Shown here: one piece after another, positions 1 through 6,195 of the stretch
How positions within the stretch are numbered: position 1 is the stretch's first letter
Layout: each line of letters starts with the position of its first letter
Source of the DNA: an uncultured Granulosicoccaceae bacterium
Lineage (GTDB): Bacteria; Pseudomonadota; Gammaproteobacteria; Granulosicoccales; Granulosicoccaceae
Assembly: GCA_937951695.1 (NCBI GenBank)
Contig: CALFBL010000271.1
Location: 1 to 6,273, forward strand
Length of the DNA stretch: 6,273 nucleotides
Direction of reading: 5' to 3'
Position numbers and translations under genes: made by a program
Notes under the pieces: generated by a model
The model's database searches: none
Told to the model about the DNA's origin: nothing
Seen by the model: the letters and a program-made list of their open reading frames with translations, nothing else

Positions 1-100
1 GCACCTCCATGCCCTGTTCACGATAATTATGGGCAGATTGCAGCAAGGTGGTTGATTTGCCAGCGTTCATCGCCGAGTAGTAGAAATAGAGTTGTGCCAT
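1..100 (-). CDS. tdk: Thymidine kinase, N-terminal part (runs off the window)
   Basis: Reading the minus strand from an ATG at 100-98 gives 33 codons beginning MAQLYFYYSAMNAGKSTTLL. This is nearly the same as the start of enterobacterial thymidine kinase, a cytoplasmic salvage enzyme that phosphorylates thymidine to dTMP with ATP. The P-loop (Walker A) lies at residues 9-17, with the GKST tetrad at 14-17. The remaining roughly 160 residues, including the lasso and zinc-binding parts known for the family, lie outside the window. The 81-base gap upstream separates it from the nucleotidyltransferase gene on the same strand. I see no strong Shine-Dalgarno sequence (AAGACG is the closest) and no convincing terminator in that gap, so read-through from upstream is possible. 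The identification is secure; intactness cannot be judged. Confidence 0.93.
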   Translation of the reverse strand, partial: MAQLYFYYSAMNAGKSTTLLQSAHNYREQGMEV

Positions 101-181
101 GTGCGTCTTGGGTTAAAAGGTAGGGGTACGATGCCGATAAAAGCGGGTAATGTCTGGTAATGAATGAAAATCCAGAATGTT

Positions 182-943
182 TCAGGTTTCAGATGGTGCC
201 CATTCATCAGGCGTATCTTGCAACAGTCCCTTTGCGGTACCACCCTCCGACAAATGAGCGTTAATCGCTGATTGTATCTCGCGCTCTCCGCGGACGGAAG
301 GCTTCACGCCAGGTACCGCGGAACACACCGCAGGCGACAGCACGAACGCAAGGTTTGCCGCAAAGTCACTCGGGGCTTTGCCTCGTGCTGGTTTTTCTAC
401 GATCTCGGTGATGTAGTCACGAGCGTCAAACCGTACGCTACTGCGTGATGCTAGCTCAGCCTGTGGCACATGCTTCAAACTGATTGATACGCCGGCGTCA
501 TGGGATGCGTGAAATTGCAGGAATTCTTTGATGAACTCCGGTAGTATTAAATAATCGGTGGCCATCAATATAAACGGTGAGCGCTGAAGTACCTCACCTT
601 GCTCATCGAATACTGCCTGCAAAGCCGAAGCGGTGCCGTCAAGAACACTCTGGTGTACGGTGCTGCATTGAATACCAAAACGATTCAGAACTTCACTTGC
701 GTAGGCTTCTATCTGCTTGCGCAGATGATGGGTAACCAAGATCGCTTGACTTACTCCGGCCGCGGCTAGAGCCGTGAAGTACAAGTCTAGAGTGGGTTGG
801 CCGTTTACCGGCAACAAGGGCTTAGGAGTTGTATCGGTGTATGGGCGTAAGCGCTTGCCGCGCCCGGCCGCAAGTAGCACCGCGCAAGTGACTTGGCGAG
901 AACCTGAATCTGTGCGGTTATGTCTGTCTGTACCTGTAGTCAC
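182..943 (-). CDS. Sugar-1-phosphate nucleotidyltransferase family protein
   Basis: This 253-residue protein is a single-domain NTP_transferase of the GalU/RmlA/MurU type, which couples a sugar 1-phosphate to an NTP to give an NDP-sugar and pyrophosphate. The nucleotide-binding signature LLAAGRGKRLRPYT spans residues 23-36 and is followed by TPKPLLPV (39-46) with the conserved lysine 41. GTASAL (103-108) and ATD (128-130) fit the base-binding loop and the metal-binding aspartate. EKP (183-185) and REIQSAIN (221-228) match later family motifs. There is no C-terminal beta-helix acyltransferase domain, so it is not a GlmU. The start is GTG, inside a GTGA overlap with the stop of the upstream kinase gene, which implies translational coupling. 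About 17 polar residues precede the first beta strand. The C-terminus ends soon after TPDEW, a variant of the usual W-D-x-GTPxD ending. The substrate is not readable from sequence; the neighbouring kinase suggests it uses that enzyme's sugar 1-phosphate, perhaps galacturonate 1-phosphate with UTP. Confidence 0.85.
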   Translation of the reverse strand: MTTGTDRHNRTDSGSRQVTCAVLLAAGRGKRLRPYTDTTPKPLLPVNGQPTLDLYFTALAAAGVSQAILVTHHLRKQIEAYASEVLNRFGIQCSTVHQSVLDGTASALQAVFDEQGEVLQRSPFILMATDYLILPEFIKEFLQFHASHDAGVSISLKHVPQAELASRSSVRFDARDYITEIVEKPARGKAPSDFAANLAFVLSPAVCSAVPGVKPSVRGEREIQSAINAHLSEGGTAKGLLQDTPDEWAPSET

Positions 944-2160
944 AGAATTCGAACCGCCGCTTCCGTCTGCGCAATAAACGCATGAGCCACTCCGGCTTTC
1001 TCCGGATAGCGTTCAAGAAAGCCTGTCATCACTTCATCGGCGACGGCATCGACATCACCGGCAGCGACTAACAGTATCAAACACCCGCCATAACCGCCAC
1101 CGCTGAAACGACTACCAAAAACCGAGGGTGTCTCTTTTGCCAGCTCATGCAACAGATGCATCGGCTCACTGCCACATTCATAATTGTTGATCGAGCTTTC
1201 GCAGGATGCGTTCATCAGCGCCCCGAAATCCGCCCATGCCCCACTCTCCCACAAAGGCTGAGCCTTTTCGACGCGTTGCATCTCAGAATACACATGCGAT
1301 GCACGCCGGGCAAGATGAGCTGGGAGTTTCGCGATTGCCTCCAGTGAGCGACTATGCACCGGTACGTCGCCAAGACGATTGGCCGATGGATGCAACAACT
1401 TGGCTGCCTGCTGACACTCACGCACCCGGTCGTTGAAGCCCGAATAGATCAGTTCACGAGAAAAGCCTGAATAACAGACTATCCAACTGACTTCGCTCAC
1501 AGTCGGTGGATCCTGCCAATACGCTGCAGACACCTTGTCGACGTTCAGAGCCGATAACGCATTGCGTTGTCCGAACACCACCGACATCTGATCTTGCACG
1601 CCGTTGTTCAAGCCCATGTGTTCATTTTCCACCAAGCGGGTAATCTCAACCAGCTCCTCTTCCCGCAGGTGGAGCTGATTCGCATCGGTCAAGGCGGCCA
1701 GATAAGCAAGAATAATCGACGCTGAGGAACTCAACCCTGCTCCCACCATGGTGCCCTCAACCACCATCTTCATGCCTACAGCGTTTACACCAACAGAGCT
1801 TGCCCATTGCTCGAACACAGCCGCTGCGGCCATCGCATAACGCTGCCAGTTCTTACCCACCGGTGCGTCCCCTAATTCAAAGTCAGCCCGCTCAGAATCA
1901 AAGGAGTTTGAGATCAGCGTTACGGATGTGTCCATCGACGGGTAGAAAGCACCGACAGAATATTGATTTAAGGTTCGGGCCAGCACCGTACCGCCCTGAT
2001 GATCGATGTGGGCACCTAATGGGTTAAAACGATAAGGCGACACGACTAGGCGCGGTAAATCCTGGCTGTGAAATTGACCGCGGGCTGCTGCGGTGAGCCG
2101 GTCGATATATTCGTCGAGAATAGATGAGTGCGCGACTGTGGGAGGGGGGAATTTGGACAT
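940..2160 (-). CDS. GHMP-family sugar kinase, galacturonokinase-like
   Basis: This 406-residue protein has all the GHMP kinase motifs in order. The galactokinase-type N-terminal signature is at 41-57 (SPYRFNPLGAHIDHQGG), the glycine/serine-rich ATP loop at 136-149 (GTMVGAGLSSSASI), the putative catalytic aspartate at D190 in NNGVQDQMS, and motif 3 at 349-360 (GSRFSGGGYGGC). Galactokinases normally have GEHxDY in the first motif; here it is GAHIDH. From memory, plant galacturonokinase carries the same PLGAHIDHQGG string and also shares the later NYECG..P and RFSG.G segments. I therefore infer phosphorylation of galacturonate, or a similar sugar acid, to the 1-phosphate; a divergent galactokinase or arabinokinase is the alternative. 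The ATG at 2160 is the only early start available, but no Shine-Dalgarno sequence stands at normal spacing. The stop overlaps the GTG of the nucleotidyltransferase by four bases, so the two form one unit. It follows the pilU terminator, so it probably has its own promoter within 2161-2205, though no clear boxes are visible there. Confidence 0.85.
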   Translation of the reverse strand: MSKFPPPTVAHSSILDEYIDRLTAAARGQFHSQDLPRLVVSPYRFNPLGAHIDHQGGTVLARTLNQYSVGAFYPSMDTSVTLISNSFDSERADFELGDAPVGKNWQRYAMAAAAVFEQWASSVGVNAVGMKMVVEGTMVGAGLSSSASIILAYLAALTDANQLHLREEELVEITRLVENEHMGLNNGVQDQMSVVFGQRNALSALNVDKVSAAYWQDPPTVSEVSWIVCYSGFSRELIYSGFNDRVRECQQAAKLLHPSANRLGDVPVHSRSLEAIAKLPAHLARRASHVYSEMQRVEKAQPLWESGAWADFGALMNASCESSINNYECGSEPMHLLHELAKETPSVFGSRFSGGGYGGCLILLVAAGDVDAVADEVMTGFLERYPEKAGVAHAFIAQTEAAVRIL

Positions 2161-2205
2161 CCCTACAGGATACCCCAGCCTCGGGTAAGACTACTATCGA
2201 CGCGC

Positions 2206-2241
2206 AATAAAAACCCCGCCAACTGCAAGCAATGGGCGGGG
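2206..2241 (-). terminator. Rho-independent terminator after pilU
   Basis: On the minus strand a 7-bp all-GC stem (CCCCGCC at 2241-2235 pairing with GGCGGGG at 2220-2214) encloses a 14-base loop. An inner TGC/GCA match could extend the structure. The stem is followed directly by TTTTT at 2213-2209 and then ATT. It lies 50 bases past the pilU stop codon and 46 bases before the sugar kinase start, so it should end the pilT-pilU transcript and insulate the next unit. In the plus direction no U-tract follows the stem, so it is one-directional. Confidence 0.85.
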
Positions 2242-2290
2242 CTGATTGAACGAACGAGGCGATCGTTCTGGCATTTAGCGCAAGATGAAC

Positions 2291-3460
2291 TTAGCGCATC
2301 ATCCCGATCTGCTGATCGTCCTCATCATCTTCAATACTCATAGAGTCTGAAACCATGTCATCGATGCTGGAGGAACCGTTGCTATCGAGCTTGATGCGCA
2401 GTCGCAGGTCATTGACCGAGTCGGCGTTTCTCATCGCTTCTTCAATCGAGATATGACCTTCTTGCAATAGGTCAAACAGGGCTTGGTCGAAAGTCTGCAT
2501 GCCCTGCTGCGAACTCTTGGCCATCAAGGCTTTGATTTCGTGAATTTCACCACGATGAATTAGATCCGCCATCAATGGCGTGTTCAGCAAAATTTCCACT
2601 GCGGCACGTCGGCCGTTGCCATCCGGGGTAGGCAGCAATCGCTGCGAGATGAAGGCTTTCATGTTCAGTGACAGATCAAGCAGTAGCTGCTTGTGGCGAG
2701 CTTCTGGGAAGAAGTTGATGATTCGATCAAACGCCTGGTTGGCGTTATTCGCGTGTAGTGTTGCCAAGCACAGATGACCGGTTTCGGCGAATGTAATCGC
2801 GTGTTCCATAGTTTTCTGGTCACGAATTTCACCAATGAGAATGACATCTGGTGCCTGACGCAAAGAGTTCTTCAACCCCACTTCAAACGATTCGGTATCG
2901 GTTCCCACTTCGCGCTGGGTAACGATACAACCTTGATGGTTGTGAACAAATTCCACCGGATCCTCAATCGTGATGATGTGGCCGCTGGAATTTTGATTTC
3001 GATAATCTATCAAAGACGCCAATGAGGTTGTTTTACCCGAACCGGTACCACCTACAAATATCACCAGACCGCGTTTGGTCATCGAAATTTGGCGCAATAT
3101 CGGGGGTAGGTTCAGACTTTCAAACACCGGAATTTCGTTGGGTATGATTCTCACAACCAAGCCGACGCTGCCACGCTGTACTAACGCGTTAACACGATAG
3201 CGCGATATCTTCGGCAAAGCGATGGCGAAATTTAATTCCTTGGTTTCGCGAAAAGTTTCGCGCTCTTCCTCGTTCATTAACGATTCAGCTAGCACCAGAG
3301 TATGCTCAGCTGTGAGCTTTTTTTCCATCACTGGCGATACTTTGCCGTGAACACGCATCGCGGGGGCTGCCCCTGCAATGATGAACAAATCCGATCCGCC
3401 ATTTTTATAAAGGCTGACCAGCAAGTCATCCATAAAGCGTTTCGCTACCTGAAGATCCAT
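2291..3460 (-). CDS. pilU: Type IV pilus twitching motility ATPase PilU
   Basis: This 389-residue cytoplasmic AAA-type secretion ATPase is the PilU paralogue of PilT; it is known to act with PilT to power pilus retraction. The N-terminal PAS-like domain covers roughly residues 1-110 and the RecA-like core about 120-350. Walker A is GGTGSGKT at 137-144, the aspartate box ITIEDPVEFVH at 163-173, Walker B DVILIGEIRD at 205-214, and the histidine box ETGHLCLATLHAN at 226-238. PilU rather than PilT is supported by position, by the extended C-terminus, and by the absence of an AIRNLIRE motif, where it has LMADLIHRGE (296-305) instead. The tail from about residue 366 is serine/aspartate/glutamate-rich, very acidic and probably disordered, which is common in PilU. 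The ATG at 3460 has AGGGA about nine bases upstream. It lies 89 bases downstream of the pilT stop with no terminator between them, so the two genes are probably co-transcribed. Confidence 0.96.
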   Translation of the reverse strand: MDLQVAKRFMDDLLVSLYKNGGSDLFIIAGAAPAMRVHGKVSPVMEKKLTAEHTLVLAESLMNEEERETFRETKELNFAIALPKISRYRVNALVQRGSVGLVVRIIPNEIPVFESLNLPPILRQISMTKRGLVIFVGGTGSGKTTSLASLIDYRNQNSSGHIITIEDPVEFVHNHQGCIVTQREVGTDTESFEVGLKNSLRQAPDVILIGEIRDQKTMEHAITFAETGHLCLATLHANNANQAFDRIINFFPEARHKQLLLDLSLNMKAFISQRLLPTPDGNGRRAAVEILLNTPLMADLIHRGEIHEIKALMAKSSQQGMQTFDQALFDLLQEGHISIEEAMRNADSVNDLRLRIKLDSNGSSSIDDMVSDSMSIEDDEDDQQIGMMR

Positions 3461-3549
3461 ACCCGTAAATCCCTAATTCTGTACGTTAGTTGTTACACCA
3501 TCAAACCCACCAGACACTGACAATCCGCATCCAGTGGGGCTGATAACGC

Positions 3550-4587
3550 TTAGTTCAATGTGTCTGGATTAGATGCTTTCTTCTTGGCTTCAGCCAAGTC
3601 AACCACACCACGATTAACCAGTTCTTTCAGGTTCTGATCCAGCGTCTGCATACCGTGGCCTTGACCGGTCTGGATTGCTGAGTACATCTGAGCAACCTTG
3701 TCTTCACGAATCAGGTTACGAATAGCGGGTGTACCAATCATGATTTCATGAGCTGCGACCCGGCCACCGCCATTCTTCTTCAACAGCGTTTGTGAAATTA
3801 CCGCTTTTAGCGATTCAGACAACATTGAACGGATCATTGGCTTCTCGCCAGCGGGGAATACATCAACAATACGATCAACGGTTTTTGCCGCGGAACTGGT
3901 GTGCAATGTTCCAAATACCAGATGACCGGTTTCTGCTGCGGTCAATGCCAGAGAAATGGTTTCCACGTCACGCATCTCACCAACCAGAATGACGTCGGGA
4001 TCCTCACGCAGAGCAGAACGCAAGGATTCGGCGAAACCGAAGGTGTCACGGTGCACTTCGCGCTGGTTGATCAGACACTTCTTGCTCTCGTGAACAAATT
4101 CAATCGGGTCTTCGATGGTTAGGATGTGACCCAGCTCGGTCTCATTCTTATAATCCACCATCCCAGCCAGGGTCGTTGATTTACCTGAACCGGTAGGACC
4201 TGTTACCAGAACAATACCGCGAGGCAATTCAGAAATTTCTTTGAAAATCTTGGGCGCGCTTAATTGCTCGAGCGAGAGAATCTCGGTTGGGATGGTACGA
4301 AATACCGCTGCACAGCCGCGGTTCTGGTTGAATGCGTTAACACGAAAACGGGCCGTTTCAGGGATTTCAAAGGAAAAGTCAGTCTCGAGCTTTTCTTCAA
4401 AATCCTTACGTTGTTTGTCGTTCATGATGTCATAAACCATGGTCTGCACAGCGGAGTGGTCCATAGCAGGGACATTAATACGGCGCATGTCGCCGTCTAC
4501 ACGAATCATCGGGGGAAGACCGGCTGACAAGTGCATGTCCGATGCACCATTTTTTACACCGAAAGTCAAAAGCTGAGCGATATCCAT
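3550..4587 (-). CDS. pilT: Type IV pilus retraction ATPase PilT
   Basis: This 345-residue protein has the usual PilT length. It is the hexameric cytoplasmic ATPase at the pilus base that depolymerises pilin, driving twitching motility and DNA uptake. Walker A is GPTGSGKS at 130-137, the aspartate box LTIEDPIEFVH at 156-166, Walker B DVILVGEMRD at 198-207, the histidine box AETGHLVFGTLHT at 218-230, and the PilT signature AIRNLIRE at 288-295, a motif known to be needed for retraction. No key residue is missing. The ATG at 4587 is preceded by a strong Shine-Dalgarno sequence, AAGAAGG (4600-4594), six bases upstream. It is the first gene of a pilT-pilU unit and is divergent from yggS, an arrangement also known from Pseudomonas. 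The minor pilus and assembly genes are not in this window. Confidence 0.98.
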   Translation of the reverse strand: MDIAQLLTFGVKNGASDMHLSAGLPPMIRVDGDMRRINVPAMDHSAVQTMVYDIMNDKQRKDFEEKLETDFSFEIPETARFRVNAFNQNRGCAAVFRTIPTEILSLEQLSAPKIFKEISELPRGIVLVTGPTGSGKSTTLAGMVDYKNETELGHILTIEDPIEFVHESKKCLINQREVHRDTFGFAESLRSALREDPDVILVGEMRDVETISLALTAAETGHLVFGTLHTSSAAKTVDRIVDVFPAGEKPMIRSMLSESLKAVISQTLLKKNGGGRVAAHEIMIGTPAIRNLIREDKVAQMYSAIQTGQGHGMQTLDQNLKELVNRGVVDLAEAKKKASNPDTLN

Positions 4588-4642
4588 GAAACACCTTCTT
4601 TCAGAGCACCAGACTCGGATTGGAGCTGACGCCGTTTGAACG

Positions 4643-4670
4643 ATTAAGCAGAAACGGGGCGCTGGGCCAA
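4643..4670 (-). promoter_or_regulatory. Candidate sigma-70-type promoter for pilT-pilU
   Basis: On the minus strand TTGGCC (4670-4665) and CTTAAT (4648-4643) lie 16 bases apart. Each matches four of six consensus positions, and a TG sits just before the -10-like box. Transcription would begin about 60 bases before the pilT start codon. This is a by-eye match in a region that must contain a promoter, so it is only suggestive. Confidence 0.3.
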
Positions 4671-4710
4671 GTTTTGCCGATTACACAAAGGCTATGTCGA
4701 CCATTTTTGA

Positions 4711-4727
4711 GTTTTGCTTAGCAAAAC
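4711..4727. repeat. Perfect palindrome in the pilT-yggS divergent region
   Basis: GTTTTGC at 4711-4717 and GCAAAAC at 4721-4727 form a perfect 7-bp inverted repeat around TTA. Neither strand has a U-tract after it, so it does not look like a terminator. It sits near the middle of the 206-base region between the divergent pilT and yggS starts, where an operator for a dimeric regulator would be expected. No regulator can be named. The arms are AT-rich, so chance is possible. Confidence 0.4.
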
Positions 4728-4793
4728 CACACCCGAGTTTGATAGACCCGACATAATAGGGTCTCCGAATCCTCAGCTGACCCACAGAAAAAC

Positions 4794-5510
4794 GTGAGCG
4801 AATTAACAAACGCATCCCTTATAGCGACTTCTCTGGCCGAAGTTAAAGCGACGGTTGCCCGAAGCGTGGTCCAGGCCAATCGAGATCCAGATTCGGTGCA
4901 ATTGTTGGCCGTCAGCAAGCGAAAGCCTTTGGCTGCAATTGCAGCGGCCTGGAAGGCGGGTCAACGAGCGTTTGGTGAGAACTACCCGGACGAGGCGGTC
5001 GAGAAAATTCAGGCGTGGCAAGCGGTACATCCGGATCGGGACGCACAGTGGCATTACATCGGGGCGATTCAATCGCGTAAGGCTGCTGTCATTGCGACCC
5101 ACTTCGATTGGGTACACAGCGTGGATCGGCTGAAAGTGGCGAAGAAACTTGCCCTGCACCGACCCGAGCGACGCCCGCCTCTTTCGGTCTGCATACAAGT
5201 CAATCTGGATAACGAGGTCAATAAGTCAGGCGTAGCCTATACAGAAGCGGGTGAACTGGCAGACGCCATCACGCAATTACCTCAGCTGCAATTGCGTGGT
5301 TTGATGAGCATCCCCGCACCGCGTGAAAACTTGGCCGAGCAGCGCGCCGTGTTTCGGCGCTTGAGTGATTTGCTCGAGCAATTGAAAGCCGATCATCCAC
5401 AAGTGGATACCCTGTCAATGGGGATGAGCGCTGATCTTGAAGCTGCCATCAGCGAGGGTGCAACCATCGTTCGTGTGGGCACGGCAATATTCGGCTCTCG
5501 CGACAGTTAA
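4794..5510 (+). CDS. yggS: YggS/PROSC-family pyridoxal phosphate homeostasis protein
   Basis: This 238-residue protein has the typical family length. It is a monomeric PLP-binding TIM barrel of the alanine racemase N-terminal fold that, by family knowledge, buffers pyridoxal phosphate and affects amino acid balance; no enzymatic activity is established. The PLP lysine is K42 in LLAVSKRKP (37-45). Other family motifs are FGENY (60-64), WHYIGAIQSRK (86-96), VNKSG (142-146), LMSIPAP (170-176), SMGMSADLEAAI (208-219) and the phosphate-binding VRVGTAIFG (226-234). The start is GTG at 4794. The spacing to K42 is about six residues longer than in E. coli YggS, and no in-frame ATG fits better. A -10-like CATAAT lies at 4752-4757, but no -35 box is evident and the ribosome site is weak. 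In many relatives proC follows yggS; here transaldolase follows after 53 bases. Confidence 0.95.
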   Translation: MSELTNASLIATSLAEVKATVARSVVQANRDPDSVQLLAVSKRKPLAAIAAAWKAGQRAFGENYPDEAVEKIQAWQAVHPDRDAQWHYIGAIQSRKAAVIATHFDWVHSVDRLKVAKKLALHRPERRPPLSVCIQVNLDNEVNKSGVAYTEAGELADAITQLPQLQLRGLMSIPAPRENLAEQRAVFRRLSDLLEQLKADHPQVDTLSMGMSADLEAAISEGATIVRVGTAIFGSRDS

Positions 5511-5563
5511 CCCCGGCGGTTACGTTAAACTATCAGCATCCTCGGTCATTGAAAAAAAACGCT

Positions 5564-6082
5564 ATGAGCTCTAAAAATCCCCTAGTACTTGCCCATGAGG
5601 CTGGACAAAGCCTGTGGCTCGATTACATTCAACGCAGCATGCTCGGCGACGAACTGCGCTCGATGATCAACGACGATCACATCATGGGTATGACGTCTAA
5701 CCCTTCAATTTTTGAGCAAGCGATTGCCAAGTCGGATGAGTACGATGAACAGCTCGCCGAGGAGGTTAAGTCCAACCCATCTATTTCAGATTTGGAGCTG
5801 TTTAACCAGCTTGCCATCAAAGATATCCAGGATGCCTCTGATGCGTTTCGCAGCACCTACGATGACAGCGATGGGATTGATGGAATGGTCAGTCTGGAAG
5901 TCGCCCCGAACCTAGCGCACGACACCCAAGGTACGGTGAAGATGGGTCTGGACTTACATGGCCGGGTCGATCGGCCCAACCTAATGATTAAAGTACCGGG
6001 TACAGCATTGAAATTGCATAACTCGACTTTATTTCTTTCTTCACCTTTGGGAAGTAAGTTTAAAGCTATACTTAACAATTGA
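5564..6082 (+). pseudogene. tal: Transaldolase, truncated after the catalytic lysine
   Basis: Residues 1-147 match bacterial transaldolase, the pentose phosphate enzyme that moves a dihydroxyacetone unit from sedoheptulose 7-phosphate to glyceraldehyde 3-phosphate. Recognisable parts are GQSLWLDYI (14-22), MTSNPSIFEQAI (43-54), LAIKDIQDA (83-91), VSLEVAPNLAHDT (109-121) and NLMIKVPGT (139-147), whose K143 is the expected Schiff-base lysine. After T147 (codon at 6002-6004) the frame continues for 25 unrelated residues to a TGA at 6080-6082. Family members have about 320-370 residues, and some are fused to glucose-6-phosphate isomerase, so more than half the barrel is missing and the product should be inactive. 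The DNA turns sharply AT-rich at the same point, which suggests an insertion or a misjoin rather than a point mutation. I prefer ATG 5564 over the in-frame TTG at 5549; neither has a good ribosome site. It is probably co-transcribed with yggS. Confidence 0.85.
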
Positions 6083-6087
6083 AACTC

Positions 6088-6104
6088 ATCCCTCACATAG
6101 GGAT
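6088..6104. repeat. Short hairpin in the AT-rich flank
   Basis: ATCCCT (6088-6093) and AGGGAT (6099-6104) form a perfect 6-bp inverted repeat around CACAT. It begins five bases after the end of the tal reading frame. No U-tract follows on either strand, so a terminator role is weak. It is followed by two GATATA copies (6102-6107 and 6112-6117). Confidence 0.35.
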
Positions 6105-6141
6105 ATATAGCGATATAGAGTTAATAAGAAACCCTTTGAAA

Positions 6142-6195
6142 AGTGTCACAATGGATTATCAAAAGAATTAAGCGAATTAATCCAAATCAGACACT
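6142..6195. repeat. Nested inverted repeat with internal direct repeat
   Basis: Two perfect inverted pairs are arranged concentrically. The outer pair is AGTGTC (6142-6147) with GACACT (6190-6195), and the inner pair is TGGATTA (6152-6158) with TAATCCA (6178-6184). They are offset by 4 and 5 unpaired bases. The central part contains GAATTAA twice (6165-6171 and 6174-6180), nine bases apart. The whole 54-base unit could fold into a long stem or bind a dimeric recombinase or regulator. No U-tract follows, so it is not a standard terminator. Confidence 0.5.

Noticed and set aside
2248..2268. Hairpin GAACGA / TCGTTC just after pilU
   Set aside because: It has no U-tract, and the stronger GC stem with TTTTT at 2206-2241 already explains termination; it may be incidental.
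3461..3549. Terminator or separate promoter between pilT and pilU
   Set aside because: Only a 5-bp CACTG/CAGTG match without a U-tract is present and no good promoter boxes were seen, so co-transcription is the simpler reading.
4632..4657. CCGTTT / AAACGG inverted repeat in the pilT leader
   Set aside because: Six pairs with a 14-base loop overlapping a candidate -10 box are weak, and nothing supports a riboswitch or attenuator.
4803..5198. 131-codon open frame on the minus strand
   Set aside because: It lies opposite yggS, whose protein matches its family along its whole length; the antisense product has no recognisable motif and is a shadow frame.
5549..5551. TTG as the tal start
   Set aside because: It adds only MKKNA before an ATG at 5564, has no Shine-Dalgarno sequence, and the A-run upstream of the ATG fits a leader better.
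5857..6096. 79-codon open frame on the minus strand crossing the tal junction
   Set aside because: It overlaps the tal coding strand, crosses the composition break, and has no family features or ribosome site.
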